Below are positions 47,561 to 58,641 of a stretch of 64,000 nt of DNA, one piece after another. The translations under genes were made by a program, and so were the position numbers. Source of the DNA: Leptidea sinapis (lineage: Eukaryota; Arthropoda; Insecta; Lepidoptera; Pieridae); NCBI RefSeq assembly GCF_905404315.1, contig NC_066279.1:4042501-4106500 (forward strand). The letters run 5' to 3'. The first letter of the stretch is position 1, and every line of letters starts with the position of its first letter. The notes beneath the pieces were generated by a model. That model was not told where the DNA came from. It ran no database searches and saw only the letters and a program-made list of their open reading frames with translations.

Positions 47561-47875
47561 AAAAAATAACGATGCAGGACTCGAAGCCGCGACTTCTCGC
47601 GTTCCGCGCGAGCTCTCTTCCACTGAGCCAACCGTTTGAGTGGCGTAAAGTTCATAAATCTTGATATGTCTTTGTTCAACTCTCAGGTTGTGGCTTCATC
47701 TACAGGATCTACTAAAGACTTGATAACCTGTTCAACACCTATATTTGCATATTAGGAAATTGACTTGAGATGTCGCTCTTTCAAATCTAAACGCATCGTT
47801 CGTAAATTCTGTTTTCAAATTTAATTTGTGTAATTAATCCCAGAAGTGAGGGTTATCACTTAAAAAAATCATTAT
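47560..47875 (-). mobile_element. tRNA-like repeat, long copy
   Basis: Minus-strand head 'ggttggctcagtggaagaga' and 'gcggcttcgagtcctgc' (A- and B-box-like), then a middle with 'cctatatttgcatattagga'. The right edge repeats the outer arm ('cgcatcgttcgtaaattctg'). Same family as 39228-39575. Confidence 0.6.
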
Positions 47876-47896
47876 TATTATTATTGTATTTACACA

Positions 47897-48149
47897 CTAG
47901 CTGTTACCCACGACTATCTCTCATCGTTAAGGCACCATTCCTTAGAAAAGATTTCATCCAACCGTTTTTTCTGTGACTGACTTTGCAAATTATAATACCA
48001 CGAAATAGTATTTTAATTTTTCGGCTTCCTATATAGCCTAGGACAATCAGAAATGCGGCTTTTTATTGGTTAAAGAATTTTCAAAATCGGTTCAGTAAAT
48101 CTAGAGATTACCTACTACAACCTGACATACTTTATAATATAAGTATATC
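47897..48149 (-). mobile_element. Possible Helitron-like element, diverged
   Basis: Plus strand begins CTAGCTGTTACCCACGAC and ends 'tttataatataagtatat'. Layout like the other TC...CTAG elements, but the TC end is not exact. Confidence 0.4.
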
Positions 48150-48214
48150 CATACGTTATGAGATCTCTTGGAATAAATTCCGCTTAATTCAGTCCTTAAT
48201 CTATACGACACGTG

Positions 48215-48375
48215 AATCCCCTTTATTCCGTGATTCCCTTGCCTTTAAAATGGGGCATTCTCAGAAGATGTTGACTCGCCAACTTCTGGGAAGAGACTTT
48301 TAGGCTCAAGAGAACTCATAACGTTTGGATGGTTATGGATTTCCGCAAAGTAACTTCTAATTCAATAAAATATAA
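48215..48375 (-). repeat. Relative of the 37.3-kb fold-back repeat
   Basis: Contains 'ggcattctcagaagatgttg', 'actcgccaa' and 'ttatggatttccgcaaagta', the reverse complement of the family edge; diverged. Confidence 0.6.
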
Positions 48376-48900
48376 GTATAAATTTTATTTGTATGACTAT
48401 TCCCTTCCTAGCTTCCTTGACCTAAAGAATCAATAAACTGTTATTTAATGTATCGTATGTCGGACACACTAACGGAGGGGAATGCAATAAACAACGAGAA
48501 AAGGCGATCAAATACAGTCCACGCTGTGTTGCTATCAAACGACGGAATTAGTTTACAGGCTAAACAAAATCTAATATTATCTCGAGCTGCCTTTGATTAA
48601 GTTCTTAGGAAATAAGGCTCTTGCTGCTTGTAATTAAATTTCTAAACGCATTTAAGCATGCAATCTAAAATATTTACTATTGTACGTTTCTTTTGCTGTT
48701 CCTAGATAGAAAACAAAAAAATTACTGCTGATTAAAAGTCAACAAAGTAAACATTTAAAGTGTATTGTTGTAAGTGTATTTAAATTTTGAAACATCATAC
48801 TAAATTTGCTCGTAACGCGCTCCCTCGGAAACTCTTTTAAAAAATAATCCGTGCAAGACTGTGTCTTTAAGACGGCCGTGTGTTTGAAGTGAATACGTGT
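48376..48900. other. Intergenic stretch with no recognised element
   Basis: AT-rich, no supported frame. Confidence 0.4.
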
Positions 48901-48904
48901 TTTA

Positions 48905-49430
48905 TCATCATCTTCATCAGCCGGAAGAATTCCACTGCTGGATAAAGACCTCTCCCTAAGATCTCCACGATGGTCGGTCCTGCACTACTTCCATCTGGTG
49001 ATCTTGCCAGTCAGTCCATCTTGTGGGGGGCCTACCAACACTGCGTGTTCCGTAACGTAGTCGTCATTCGAGGACGTCACCGGTCATGTGTCCATCGAGC
49101 TATGTGCCCTGCCCACTGCAACTTCAGTTTTGCAATCATTTGGGCTATGTTGGTAACTTTGGTCTCCTCATACTGATTCGATCTCGCAGGGAAACTCCGA
49201 GCATAGCCCTCTCCATTGCCCTCTGAGCGACCATGAGCTTTCTCATCAGGCTCTTAGTGAGCGACCATGTCTGCGTATCATAGCAACACACGCCGGTTGA
49301 ATTCCTTCGTTAGTAGACACTGTGGTATTTTAGACGAGGAGGTTTCCCTAACGCTTCCCATCAGAGTTGGATTCAACGAGTGACCTCTTTCGCCAAATTG
49401 GACCTGCCTAACTGGATTGTATTATTATTT
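48905..49430 (+). repeat. LINE 3' fragment, long copy
   Basis: Begins 'catcatcttcatcagccgga' and includes 'cttgtggggggcctaccaac', shared with 18.5 kb. It continues into a region with LINE-like 'tgagcgaccatg' repeats (49226, 49259). No intact frame. Confidence 0.6.
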
Positions 49431-49434
49431 ATCT

Positions 49435-49760
49435 ATTTATATAAGAGGGGGCAAATGGGCAAGAGGCTCACGTGGTAGGAATTGGTGAGGCGGCCGCCCA
49501 TGCACATCCACAACACCAGGGATCAAAAGACTTATGGCCAACCTACCTAACCCAAGTTTATAGATCCCTAAGTCGTATGGGGTCGGGAAAACTGCAGGTA
49601 ATTGATTTCACAATGGCTGTGCGAGGAAAGAAAGTTCTTGTATAACGCGCGGTTGTAGAATGCCAGACGTCAACATGATGCGGTTAGAATTCGCATAATG
49701 ACGTCATGTCCGGTGGTGAAATTTAGCTGTAGGTACACATCGATATTTTGTTTGACCGTA
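49435..49760 (+). repeat. Diverged LINE-related interspersed repeat
   Basis: 'gggggcaaatgggcaagagg', 'gcggccgcccatg', 'tggctgtgcgaggaaagaaa' follow the layout of a common lepidopteran LINE-derived repeat. Family assigned from general pattern only. Confidence 0.45.
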
Positions 49761-50254
49761 TTATATGTGTGACATAATCATCTTGAACACTAAGAGCGCT
49801 TTCGCACTACGTCCAATCAGAGTCCGATCCGTATCCGTCAAAACACGCTCTGGAGTAATCCTAAAAACATTTCTACGGGTGACGGAAAGAATTCAGATGA
49901 CGGAAGCCGGATCTAGTGCGTAAACTACCATACAAATAGTTCTACAACTACTTCGGACCTTGTTTTCATGCATACGGATCGGGCTCTGAATATTTTGTTG
50001 CTGATCGTAGTGTTTTCCGTGGGTTTTTTTGGACCAGGAAAGGAATCAACACAACTAGCTATCTGTGGACATCAGCAAAACCAGTAGTTTACTATGCATT
50101 GCTCGTTCTGAGAATTGCAATCAAGTGGTATATTTAAACATTTGATGTAGAAGATAAACACCAAGCTACAACACCAAACTCTATCACCATATTTTGTTGT
50201 CTTCACTTTTCTGAATTGCCTCCAACTATTGAATCGAATTCAAAGACGTACGTA

Positions 50255-50640
50255 ATCACCACCGCTTGAAACACAAGAGAAATTACAGGAGCGTTATCGG
50301 CCTTTTACTAAGGTTAAGATGTTTCTTTTGAAGGCTCCGATGACGTGGACATGGAAACATGACGCAAAGAAGTTCAACCTACCTATCCTTTGGTTGCAAG
50401 TGGAAGAAGGTTTCTTGAAACAGCGCAGCACAACACATCTTGGTCGTGTAGATGACATTTAAATCTGTGGTGTGTAGTGTGAAGATGGGTTTTGGCGGAA
50501 ATCAGGTCGAAAAGCATTTCGGAAAACTCCCGGGTGACAAAGCCAAAATAATGAAGATTGAAACGACGCCGTGACTGAGTACTGGGACCCTGACAATTCC
50601 TATTACTCGGCTAAGTCGAGTTAGTAAGTCTGTTGTGGAA
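50255..50640 (-). pseudogene. Heavily decayed LINE ORF2 C-terminus (minus strand)
   Basis: Collinear with 46010-46470: 'acaggagcgttatcggcctt', 'gtgtgtagtgtgaagatggg', 'ctgagtactgggaccctgac'. Many substitutions. Confidence 0.55.
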
Positions 50641-50849
50641 CAATGTATATGCTTTTACACCGAGATCCCGTAAAATCTTCAAAGCAAATGTATTAAGCAA
50701 TTCAAACACGTTTCAACGATTGTTCAAAAACGGTTGTGTGGTAAGGCACTATTACATAAATGGCTTTCTAAATGATACCACACATTGGGAATGGCTTTCA
50801 AATAATAAATTTTATTGAACGATATTACATTATAACGATATTTTATGAG

Positions 50850-50965
50850 AAAAAAGAAGCCCGCTGAGTTTCTTGCGCCCGTTCATCTCAGGTCTGAGCC
50901 ATGCTGTTTCGCGTGGTTGGTAGTTTTTGACTTCCAAAAAGGGATTATTTTGAATAAAATATTTG
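50850..50965 (+). repeat. LINE 3'-tail-like fragment
   Basis: 'cccgctgagtttcttgcgcc', 'ggtctgagcc', 'ggtagtttttgac'; same as 555-665. Confidence 0.5.
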
Positions 50966-51226
50966 AATTCGAATTCAAAATTCGAAATTTAAGTCGATCT
51001 ATGTGAATTGACTTGAATACGAATCGCTTAAGTATGTATAAGTCAGGGTGCACCGCAGTGTGAAGAGCAGATCAGCTTATATCAATCGGGAGTTGGCTAA
51101 AACCTTGACTAAAATTAAGATATTTATTATTTAAGTTTATTAAGTTTTAAGTTTTCATTTATGTCGCCAAGGCTATCTGAATCTCAATATTAATTAATCA
51201 TTTTTTGCGGTATATGAAAGCTTCCA

Positions 51227-51809
51227 TAAGGCTGAGATCTACAAAGCGTGCTTAGACTTTGCTCAGACTTTACTTACGTAAAACTTAGTTGAGTGTGATA
51301 AAATGCAAATAGAAGCAAAATCAGAAAATTTTAGGAACCAACTTCAACCTGTTACTCTTGTGTTACAGTGATGCGGACGCATCTTAAAATTTCACTATCG
51401 TCATTTTTTCATAACGTGTCTATAGTAGTATATCTTCAAAAACGAAATAAATATTGTACCAAGCTTACACTCAGCTAAGTTTTACGTGAGTAAAGTCTGA
51501 GCAAAGTCTTAGTGCGTTCTATAGACGACCTGTATAGCCGAGTGGCGATTAGCGATCCTACCTACTAAGCTAGAGGTCCCGGGTTCGAATCCCGGTAGGT
51601 GCAAGCATTTATATGATGAATATGGATGTTTGTTTCCGAGTCATGGATGTTTAAATGTATTTATGTATGTTTATATGAATTTTTGTATATTTAAGTATGT
51701 ATATTGTATTAAATATATCGTTGTCTTGTAACACAGGCTATATATGCTTAACTTGGGGCAAGATAATTTGTGTAAAAAAAAAAGTGTGTCAGTATAGATC
51801 TCAGCCTTA
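51227..51809. mobile_element. MITE carrying a SINE in its right arm
   Basis: Left end 'taaggctgagatct' pairs with right end 'agatctcagcctta'. The arms extend about 80 bp each ('gctcagactttacttacgta' / reverse). The right arm is interrupted by the SINE at 51525-51783. The interior ('ttaggaaccaacttcaacct') recurs at 58547-58641. Confidence 0.75.
51525..51783 (+). mobile_element. tRNA-derived SINE
   Basis: Head 'tatagccgagtggcgattag' (A box) and 'gtcccgggttcgaatcccgg' (B box) about 40 bp apart, ending 'gtaggtgca' like a tRNA 3' side. Then a body with ATG/TATG-rich repeats, a tail 'acttggggcaagataattt' and an A-run. Flanked by 'tatag' on both sides (51520-51524, 51793-51797 region). tRNA-like, but the acceptor stem does not pair well, so not a functional tRNA gene. 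Confidence 0.75.
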
Positions 51810-51849
51810 GTGTTTGAGCTATATGTCTTATAATTGTTTGTAAGTATCT

Positions 51850-52034
51850 AGAGGCACGTTTAAGTAACAATGTGAACGCTTAGAATTTGGCGGTCGATCG
51901 GTTGCGGAGACAGGGTAGGTGCGGGGTTGTCGGGACGGGGTTGTCGGGTCGCGGGGCGTGGGGTTTGAGCCCTGACCTAGTTTCTCCAGCCCGCCCTCTC
52001 GCGTACGCACGAGGTCACTGTACTGCAGTTGCAA
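51850..52034 (-). other. GC-rich open segment, possible exon
   Basis: Minus strand, acceptor-like gcaactgcag followed by YSDLVRTREGGLEKLGQGSN and a Pro/Thr/Arg-rich stretch, with a donor-like CTAG|gtcagg inside. Less AT-rich than the surroundings. It is not recognised, and its phase (1) does not match the first visible RhoGAP100F exon (0). Could be an exon of another gene or part of a repeat. Confidence 0.25.
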
Positions 52035-52203
52035 GCTTCCGAATACCGCAAAGGTGATTGCACTTTCTTTAAAAATATCGGTCTTTTATAATTCGAATAT
52101 TTCAATAATCATAGGGTTTTTCTGACTCCATCTATGCAAAAAGTAGGTCTATGGACATACGTTAGTTTACTAGATTATATAATATTATATAAAAATTATC
52201 TAT

Positions 52204-52516
52204 ACCAGTGGGAGGCTCCTTTGCACAGGAAGCTGGCTAGATTATGGGCACCATAACGGCGCCTATTTCTGGCGTGAAGCAGTAATGTGTAAACATTATT
52301 GTTTCGATCTGAAAGGCGCCGTAGCAAGTGAAATTACTGGGCAAATAAGACTTAACATTTTATGTCTCAAGGTGACGAGCGCAATTGTAGTGCCGCTCAG
52401 AATTTTTGATGTTTTCAAGAATCCTGAGCGACACTGCATTGTATTGGGTAGGGCGTATCAATTACCATCAGCGGAACGTCCTGCTCGTCTCATCCCATAT
52501 TTTCATTAAAAAAAAC
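52204..52516 (+). repeat. 310-bp retroposon family, copy 8
   Basis: From 'accagtgggaggctcctttg' to 'ctcgtctcatcccatatttt' and an A-run; close to full length. Confidence 0.85.
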
Positions 52517-53290
52517 TCCATTGCATAGTAAAACAAATTGCGTGCGTACAAAGTACACATGTCTGAAGTGAAACTTCTTTAGCAAATTAATTTTTAAATC
52601 TCGTATAAATTTATTCTAATCTCTTCTCTAAAACTTATGTTTTTTGTCAGTATTAGAAATTATTAATTATTTTATATTTTATTTAAAATACAAATGGTAG
52701 GTATATTAAATTATCACATGACGAGTGGCTAATAAAATGGCACATATGATTTGAAAATATTAAAATTTCCTAACTTTCAAACGAATTAACATAAAAATTA
52801 TAAATTAACAAAAAAATAACAAATATATTACTTAATCTAAACAACTGCTTAGTTTATGATGATATACAAATTTATCACAAAATGTTTAATATTAATTTAA
52901 CTCACTGTTTATACACTGTATTCATACGCATGAAACTGTAAATAAATTAAAAACATCTGCATTTACTGGTACAAGTTGTTATGCGACAGAATTGCCATCT
53001 AAAGTTCTAATATTTAACTATTAAATGAATACATCAATTAATAACGTGTAATTTTTCTCCATCTCCCTTTCTCTCTCGCTCTCTCCCTACTCTCGCTTCA
53101 TGGCTATGTGCTTCATGTTAATTTCAGGCGCGCAAAGAAATGAAACTTCAAAAAAATCACGTTAATTTTTTTTATACCTACACGAGTATCACACATTTCA
53201 ATAAAATACTTATTCAGCTAATAAAATGCAATACAAACTATAATCTGTAAATTTGTCTTCAGTAATTCGTCGGAATAGGAATAAAGAAAT
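52517..53290. other. Intergenic stretch with no recognised element
   Basis: Very AT-rich; a 'tctccctttctctctcgctc' pyrimidine patch at about 53060-53095. No supported frame. Confidence 0.4.
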
Positions 53291-53303
53291 AAAAATTTAC
53301 CTA

Positions 53304-53530
53304 AAAAAAAAAAAAAAAAAAAAATATTGAATTAGGCGTTACTTTGCGGAAATCCATAATTATACAAATTATTTAAGTTTTCTTTAGTGTTAATTCCGCC
53401 AATATTTGTCTTTAAAACAATTCGACACGTGTTTCGCCTCTACACGAGGCATCCTCAGGACGTGTTGTGTGGCACGAGTCTCGTGCCAGATTTTGGCGAC
53501 TAAAGAAAACTTAAATAATTTGTGTAAAAT
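53304..53530. repeat. Fold-back repeat family copy with A-run
   Basis: An A-run of about 22 precedes 'tattgaattaggcgttactt', then 'gcggaaatccataattatac', 'gtttcgcctctacacgaggc' and a shortened right arm. Same family as 37285-37535. Confidence 0.7.
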
Positions 53531-53927
53531 TTTACCTTTAAAAAGCTAGTTGGAACTTATATTACTTAAATCGAAATCAATATCGAAAAATTGTATTTAC
53601 AAGTCTTCCGAAATTTAAATCGTTAAATCTTGAAACCTGATTAATTACGAAGCAAACAAATTTATTTATCTTTATAAAACTGAGATACAACATCATGTGA
53701 AGATAGTTTCTTGTGTCTAGAGCCTTTCAATTCTTTATTAATAACACGGCTTTAATTAAAGTAAGTATATAATAAATGGTATAAATTAATTCTTCTTGTC
53801 TTTCAACTTTTTAAGAATATTTGTTATATACTGGATGTCCTACAATAGGTGGGACAAACAAGGGCAAACGAAAATAACATATTTTGTCTATGACCTTTCA
53901 GATAAGCAAAAAAAGTATATACAGGAA

Positions 53928-54752
53928 GTCCCAGAAAGAATGGATAATCCTTGAACCCCGCACGGGACAGCTCTCCAGCGCTCAGAAAAAATATCTAAAA
54001 AAAAAAATCCAAGTGATACCCAAACGATGTTTTTTTTTTGAAATACATACTTTTTTTTTACTTTACTTCACATTCATGTGCACAATGCCTACAAAGTAAT
54101 GAAATTTGTGGCGATTTTGGTGTCATCTTATTCGTGATAGACTAGAATACTAGAAATACATTAAATAATATAAGTATCTATGATACTTTTTTCAAAAACA
54201 AAATAAGAACTTGAGTTTTTGACATGAAATTTGATACGAAAATAATTTTGGCATAGTTTGAGAGTGTAATATGTAAAAAAAAGTACGGAAACGTAAGTGG
54301 CCAGCTATTTTAAAAAAATGCGCAGTTCATACAGTTTACAAAATGGTATAGTTCATCATTTTATTTAATACCATTACGAAGTTATTGCTATTGAGATGAT
54401 GTGTGGCGGTCCTCCACAGTGCGGTTTTCAAGGAGCTTTCTTCCTCGTACCACGAAGCTGTGGAATGAGCTTCCTTGTGCGGTGTTTCCGGGACGATACG
54501 ACACGGGTACCTTCAAGAAAAGCGCGTACACCTTCCTTAAAGGCCGGCAACGCTCTTGTGATTCCTCTGGTGTTGCAGGAGAGTGTGGGCGGCGGTGATC
54601 ACTTAACACCAGGTGACCCGTACGCTCGTTTGTCCTCCTATTCCATAAAAAAAAAAAAAGATAGATGCAGATTTTTTTTTAGATATTTTTTTCTGAGCGC
54701 CGGAGAGCTGTCCCGTGCAGGGTTCAAGGATTATCCATTCTTTCTGGGACAC
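53928..54752. mobile_element. DNA element with 85-bp inverted arms enclosing a LINE fragment
   Basis: Left arm from 'gtcccagaaagaatggataa' to 'gcgctcagaaaaaatat' is repeated in reverse at 54665-54750 with few differences. No transposase frame remains. The interior is AT-rich and includes the LINE piece at 54396-54655. Confidence 0.75.
54396..54657 (+). pseudogene. LINE ORF2 C-terminus with A-tail
   Basis: [24 protein letters not shown] sequence followed by [16 protein letters not shown] and [13 protein letters not shown], then 'gtgacccgtacgctcgtttg' and A13. Over 90% similar by eye to 25710-25958. 5'-truncated. Confidence 0.8.
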
Positions 54753-55159
54753 TCTTTTTATTTATCTGTTAATTATTCCATAAGTTAATTATTATTAAAT
54801 TTTACATCAATCGTGCGTAAATATTACACGCACACACTCTTTTTGTTCAAGGCACTAAATCCAGCTAGATGACTGTTACAGCTTGCTGGAGCTGATATAT
54901 CCTGCTTTTTTCCTGATTTAATAGTTTAATGATTTAATTTATGTCTATCTCTTCAATATTGGCTGTCTCTTTTTATATAAGTATTTTTCATTTTTATGTC
55001 AAATATTGCATTTTGTTTAAAATTACCACGTAGCATAAATCTGGTTTACTATGTTAGAAATAAGGAAACTATAGGTTTTTAAGTAATGCTAATTATGAAT
55101 TGTTAAAAGTTTTGTATAACCATTTATATCTGAAATAAATAAATAAAAATATTTATTGA

Positions 55160-55312
55160 AGTAGGCGATACTTTGCGGAAATCCATAATTATCCAAATGT
55201 TTTGCGTTTTCTTTCAATTCAACACGTGTTTCGCCTCTACACGAGGCAACCTCAGGACTTGTTGACTTGCCAAAATGTGGCACGAGACATCGTCTGTGCC
55301 ACAATCAGTCTA
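55160..55312. repeat. Partial fold-back repeat copy
   Basis: 'gcggaaatccataattatcc', 'tttcgcctctacacgaggca', 'gtggcacgagac'. The right arm is missing. Confidence 0.6.
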
Positions 55313-55784
55313 AATAAATAAACTCTAATGATCTCCGAGAATGCCAGCTGGTGCGAAAATATATGCTCTCTATTCAAAGCACCCACAGAAGCAATATTGA
55401 TCAAACTCATACAGCAAGGAATACAATATGATCTCATTTTTATTTATTTATTATTTTATTTGAATTCGTCTCGTATTATATAATTAATAGATATTTATCA
55501 ATATTCAATAATCAACATATTCTGTAACCCTGGATATAATTCAAAGGACAGCCATTATACCTTTGTTAAATGGAAAATATTGTTGTCATTAGTACTTCAG
55601 TAAGATATTATTGAGTCGCCTTTGAAAATATTGAATCGGTTCATTAAATATTAATATAAAAGTGGGACAAGCCCTTGAAAGAGTACTGACACAGTGACCT
55701 ATAAGACCCGTCGTTATGTAAGGTACTACTATTATTTCAAGTCAAATTCAATGTTCTGTTATTATCTTTATCTATATCTATCTA

Positions 55785-56155
55785 TCTTTATATATTAAAA
55801 TGAATTGCTGTTCGTTAGTCTCGCTAAAACTCGAGAACGGCTAGACCGATTTGGCCTATTTTGGTCTTGAATTATTTGTGGAAGTCCAGGAAAGGTTTGA
55901 AAGGTGAATAAATAGGAAAATGCTACTAAATTAAATAAAAACAACAAATTTGTTTTTCCTTTGATGTTTGCATACATAATTTCTATGTAAGAATTTATTG
56001 ACGCACGGTTTGATAGTTCTGCTGTGAAACAATTTCATTACGACAGCAAGGACTTATTTTACGAAGTAATTTTTGATGTTATGGTTATTGACAAATTCAA
56101 ATAAAAACATTATTTTATATATTATATACAGAACAACGTCTGTCGGGTCAGCTAG
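55785..56155 (+). mobile_element. Helitron-like element
   Basis: Begins TCTTTATATATTAAAATGAA, ends TCTGTCGGGTCAGCTAG, inserted between A and T. Collinear with 35744-36118 throughout ('gaattgctgttcgttagtct', 'cgacagcaagg'). Confidence 0.7.
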
Positions 56156-56284
56156 TATTATATATTTTCTTAAAACATATTTCTATTTATGATGACAAAT
56201 GCTCAAACCCAAATCTTATATCTTTAAATGAGAAACAGCTATAATAACATCAGAATACAAAGGTAAATTTCGCCACTATATACA

Positions 56285-56430
56285 AGACTAATAGCTCAGA
56301 TGGGACATAGGGTGATCCGGAAAGCAGAAGACCCCGGTTCGAATCCAGATGTCCGATTAGTTTTTTTTTTGTTCCAGTTTTGTACATTCTTAAAAATCCG
56401 AGCAAGGCTCGGTCGTCCGGATATTGTTAT
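56285..56430 (+). mobile_element. SINE-like tRNA-derived sequence, degraded
   Basis: 'aatagctcagatgggacata' and 'ccccggttcgaatccagatg' resemble A and B boxes about 45 bp apart. Followed by T10 and 'ccgagcaaggctcggtcgtc'. Not a functional tRNA. Confidence 0.5.
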
Positions 56431-56439
56431 TTATTTGGC

Positions 56440-57515
56440 CATGCAGCCCAAGATGTGGGTTGAAAATTAATGTCCCTCTTTTCAATCTTTTATAGCGTCA
56501 TATTTTAACAAATATTTTTAATAAAATCTATGCAAAGTGGAGCAAGAAAATACTCAAATATTATAAAATACTTAAGTGAAAAAAATGCAAGTTAATAATA
56601 AAATAAACTCATTAGTCCTTGAATACAGTAGATCCACCAATTCACACATACTGTAAGAAAAAAAAGGTAATTATGCAAACATTTTAACTATTTGAAATAT
56701 TTAATTGTAAATTTGAGAAGAAAAGCATGCTTTTGATAACAGGTTCATCCAGCTACCAATAGTTAAATTTATTTGGTCAAACTCTATGTCTCTCTGATAT
56801 TTATCATGTTTTCAATTTAATAGAAATTTCATGTATTTTAATTTAGCACAGAATCAAATATTCATAAGTAACTCCTAATAAAATAAGCTATCTGTAAGTC
56901 AAAATCCTATCAATAAACAAGTTTTTCGACTCGTTTCAACCAAACATTAATATTACAGAAGACATTAAAACAGTGAAAACCACATTCGAATCGTATCCAC
57001 ATCTCTAATCGTATACATACCTCTAGAAGCCAATAAGGAAATTGCTTTTTGCTATAGAAACAAAAATAAGCTCATTTACCGGTTCGACGTAAAATAAATA
57101 GTAATAATGTCAGTTGTGTACTTATCAGCTCCCCGACTGTCCTTCATCTAACGAGGAGCTTCGGCTAAGAAATATTTATCTTGTCGCGAATTATGTACAA
57201 TGTCGTTTTCTAGAAGCGAAATGGGATGGGCTTACATTATGACCTGTATTCCGAGCGTGCGACGTAACAGTAAAAAAGAAATTTTATAATTCAAACGTGC
57301 TTATATCAACCATGCAGTTTCAAACAGGACAGAAGACGTGACAGTGAAATATATGTGCTTATGGAGATGTGTCAGGCACAATATGCTCATAACTAGACTC
57401 ACAATCACGCTCTTAAATTGTCTAAAACAAAAATCTGCCTTGGCGTCTATTAGGAAGAGTTTCCGTTTAGTCATTGTTTGAATATAACGCCACGGTGTGG
57501 ACCAAGTGTTCAATG
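56440..57515. other. Intergenic stretch with no recognised element
   Basis: AT-rich. The 84-codon minus-strand frame at 57301-57555 has no domain and overlaps the arm of the palindromic element that follows. Confidence 0.4.
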
Positions 57516-57521
57516 AAAAAT

Positions 57522-57905
57522 TTTTACCGACTTCGATAACACTTTTCGAAAACAATAGCTAAAATATGCAATAAAAAGTATAAAAATAATTGCGTATTTT
57601 TATACAATCTAATTAATTAATCTAATTCTAGTTACGATTATTGTTATTTTTGGAATCGGTGTCCTACCGCCGCGGCCCCTCTCGCCTCTCACCTCGTCAC
57701 GTCGCGCGTGCGACACAAGCACATCTCACATATAATTTTGTATGTAGATACAAACCTATCTTGGCTGACACCAACTTCAAAAATAACAATAATCCTAACT
57801 AGAATTAGATTAATTAATTATATTGTGTAAAAAACGCAATTATTTATATACTTTTTAGTGCATATTATATCTATTGTTTTCGAATAGCGTTTTTGAAGTC
57901 AACAA
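57522..57905. mobile_element. Palindromic element with GC-rich centre
   Basis: Arms of about 130 bp: 'ttcgaaaacaatagctaaaa', 'taattaattaatctaattct' and 'gattattgttatttttg' on the left, with the reverse on the right. The centre (57660-57770) is GC-rich ('accgccgcggcccctctcg'). Non-coding. Confidence 0.7.
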
Positions 57906-57912
57906 ACCCCAA

Positions 57913-57938
57913 TAAATTAAATTAAATTAAATTAAATA
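57913..57938. repeat. (AATTA)n microsatellite
   Basis: Five tandem ATTAA-type units next to the palindromic element. Confidence 0.7.
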
Positions 57939-58546
57939 AAGAAGATTCAAGTTAGGAAAAGCTAGACAGGACTGTGGTAAGTATAAATCCATAATCGCTG
58001 TTTAGCTCTTTTGTGAGTGAATTTAATAATAATGACATACAGTCGGTCATCTTAATCAAAACAAACGAAATTGATTAACTCTATGACACTCAGACTGACA
58101 CGCTGTTGGAAATGTCCATAACATTTCCAATAAAGCTGAAGTGTGAAATACTCGAATATTGAAGTGAGTGTTCCGTGTGTGTACAAGTCGGGATTTTGTG
58201 GGATTTGTTTGAAATATGGCCCAAATCGCGAAGCTTACTCTCTCACTCAAATACAGACAGCAATATTGATAGCTGTAGTATACAATAGTTAATAAAAAAA
58301 GTGTGGGTGTAACTATGTATCCACGCAAGAAGTTATACCTCTTTGGCCAAACAAAGCAAAAATCCTTAAAATTATTTATTCCGCGTGCTATTCTACGTTT
58401 GTAGAAAGAACAATATTGTAAAAATCTTGCAACGATGGATTTTATAATAAATGATTAAATAACGAATACGACTGAACGGGCTTGAACCCGTTGCCTATCC
58501 TTATAATGGACGAAGAAAACAAAAAAAAATTTGAATGTCGCAAACG

Positions 58547-58641
58547 TCAGAAAATTTTAGGAACCAACTTCACCCTGTTACTTTTGTGTTAGAGTGATGC
58601 GCGCGCATCTTAGTGTTTCACTCTCATCATTTTTTCATAAC
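58547..58641 (+). repeat. Partial copy of the 51.2-kb MITE interior
   Basis: 'cagaaaattttaggaaccaa', 'cttttgtgttagagtgatgc' and 'catcattttttcataac' in the same order as 51326-51418. Confidence 0.65.

Noticed and set aside
49780..50010. Possible Harbinger/hAT MITE starting 'gagcgctttcgcactacgtc'
   Set aside because: The left end looks like a transposon terminus, but no matching right terminal repeat or target duplication was found.
51525..51610. Functional tRNA gene
   Set aside because: It has A and B boxes, but the acceptor and D stems do not pair properly, and the sequence continues into a SINE body and A-tail.
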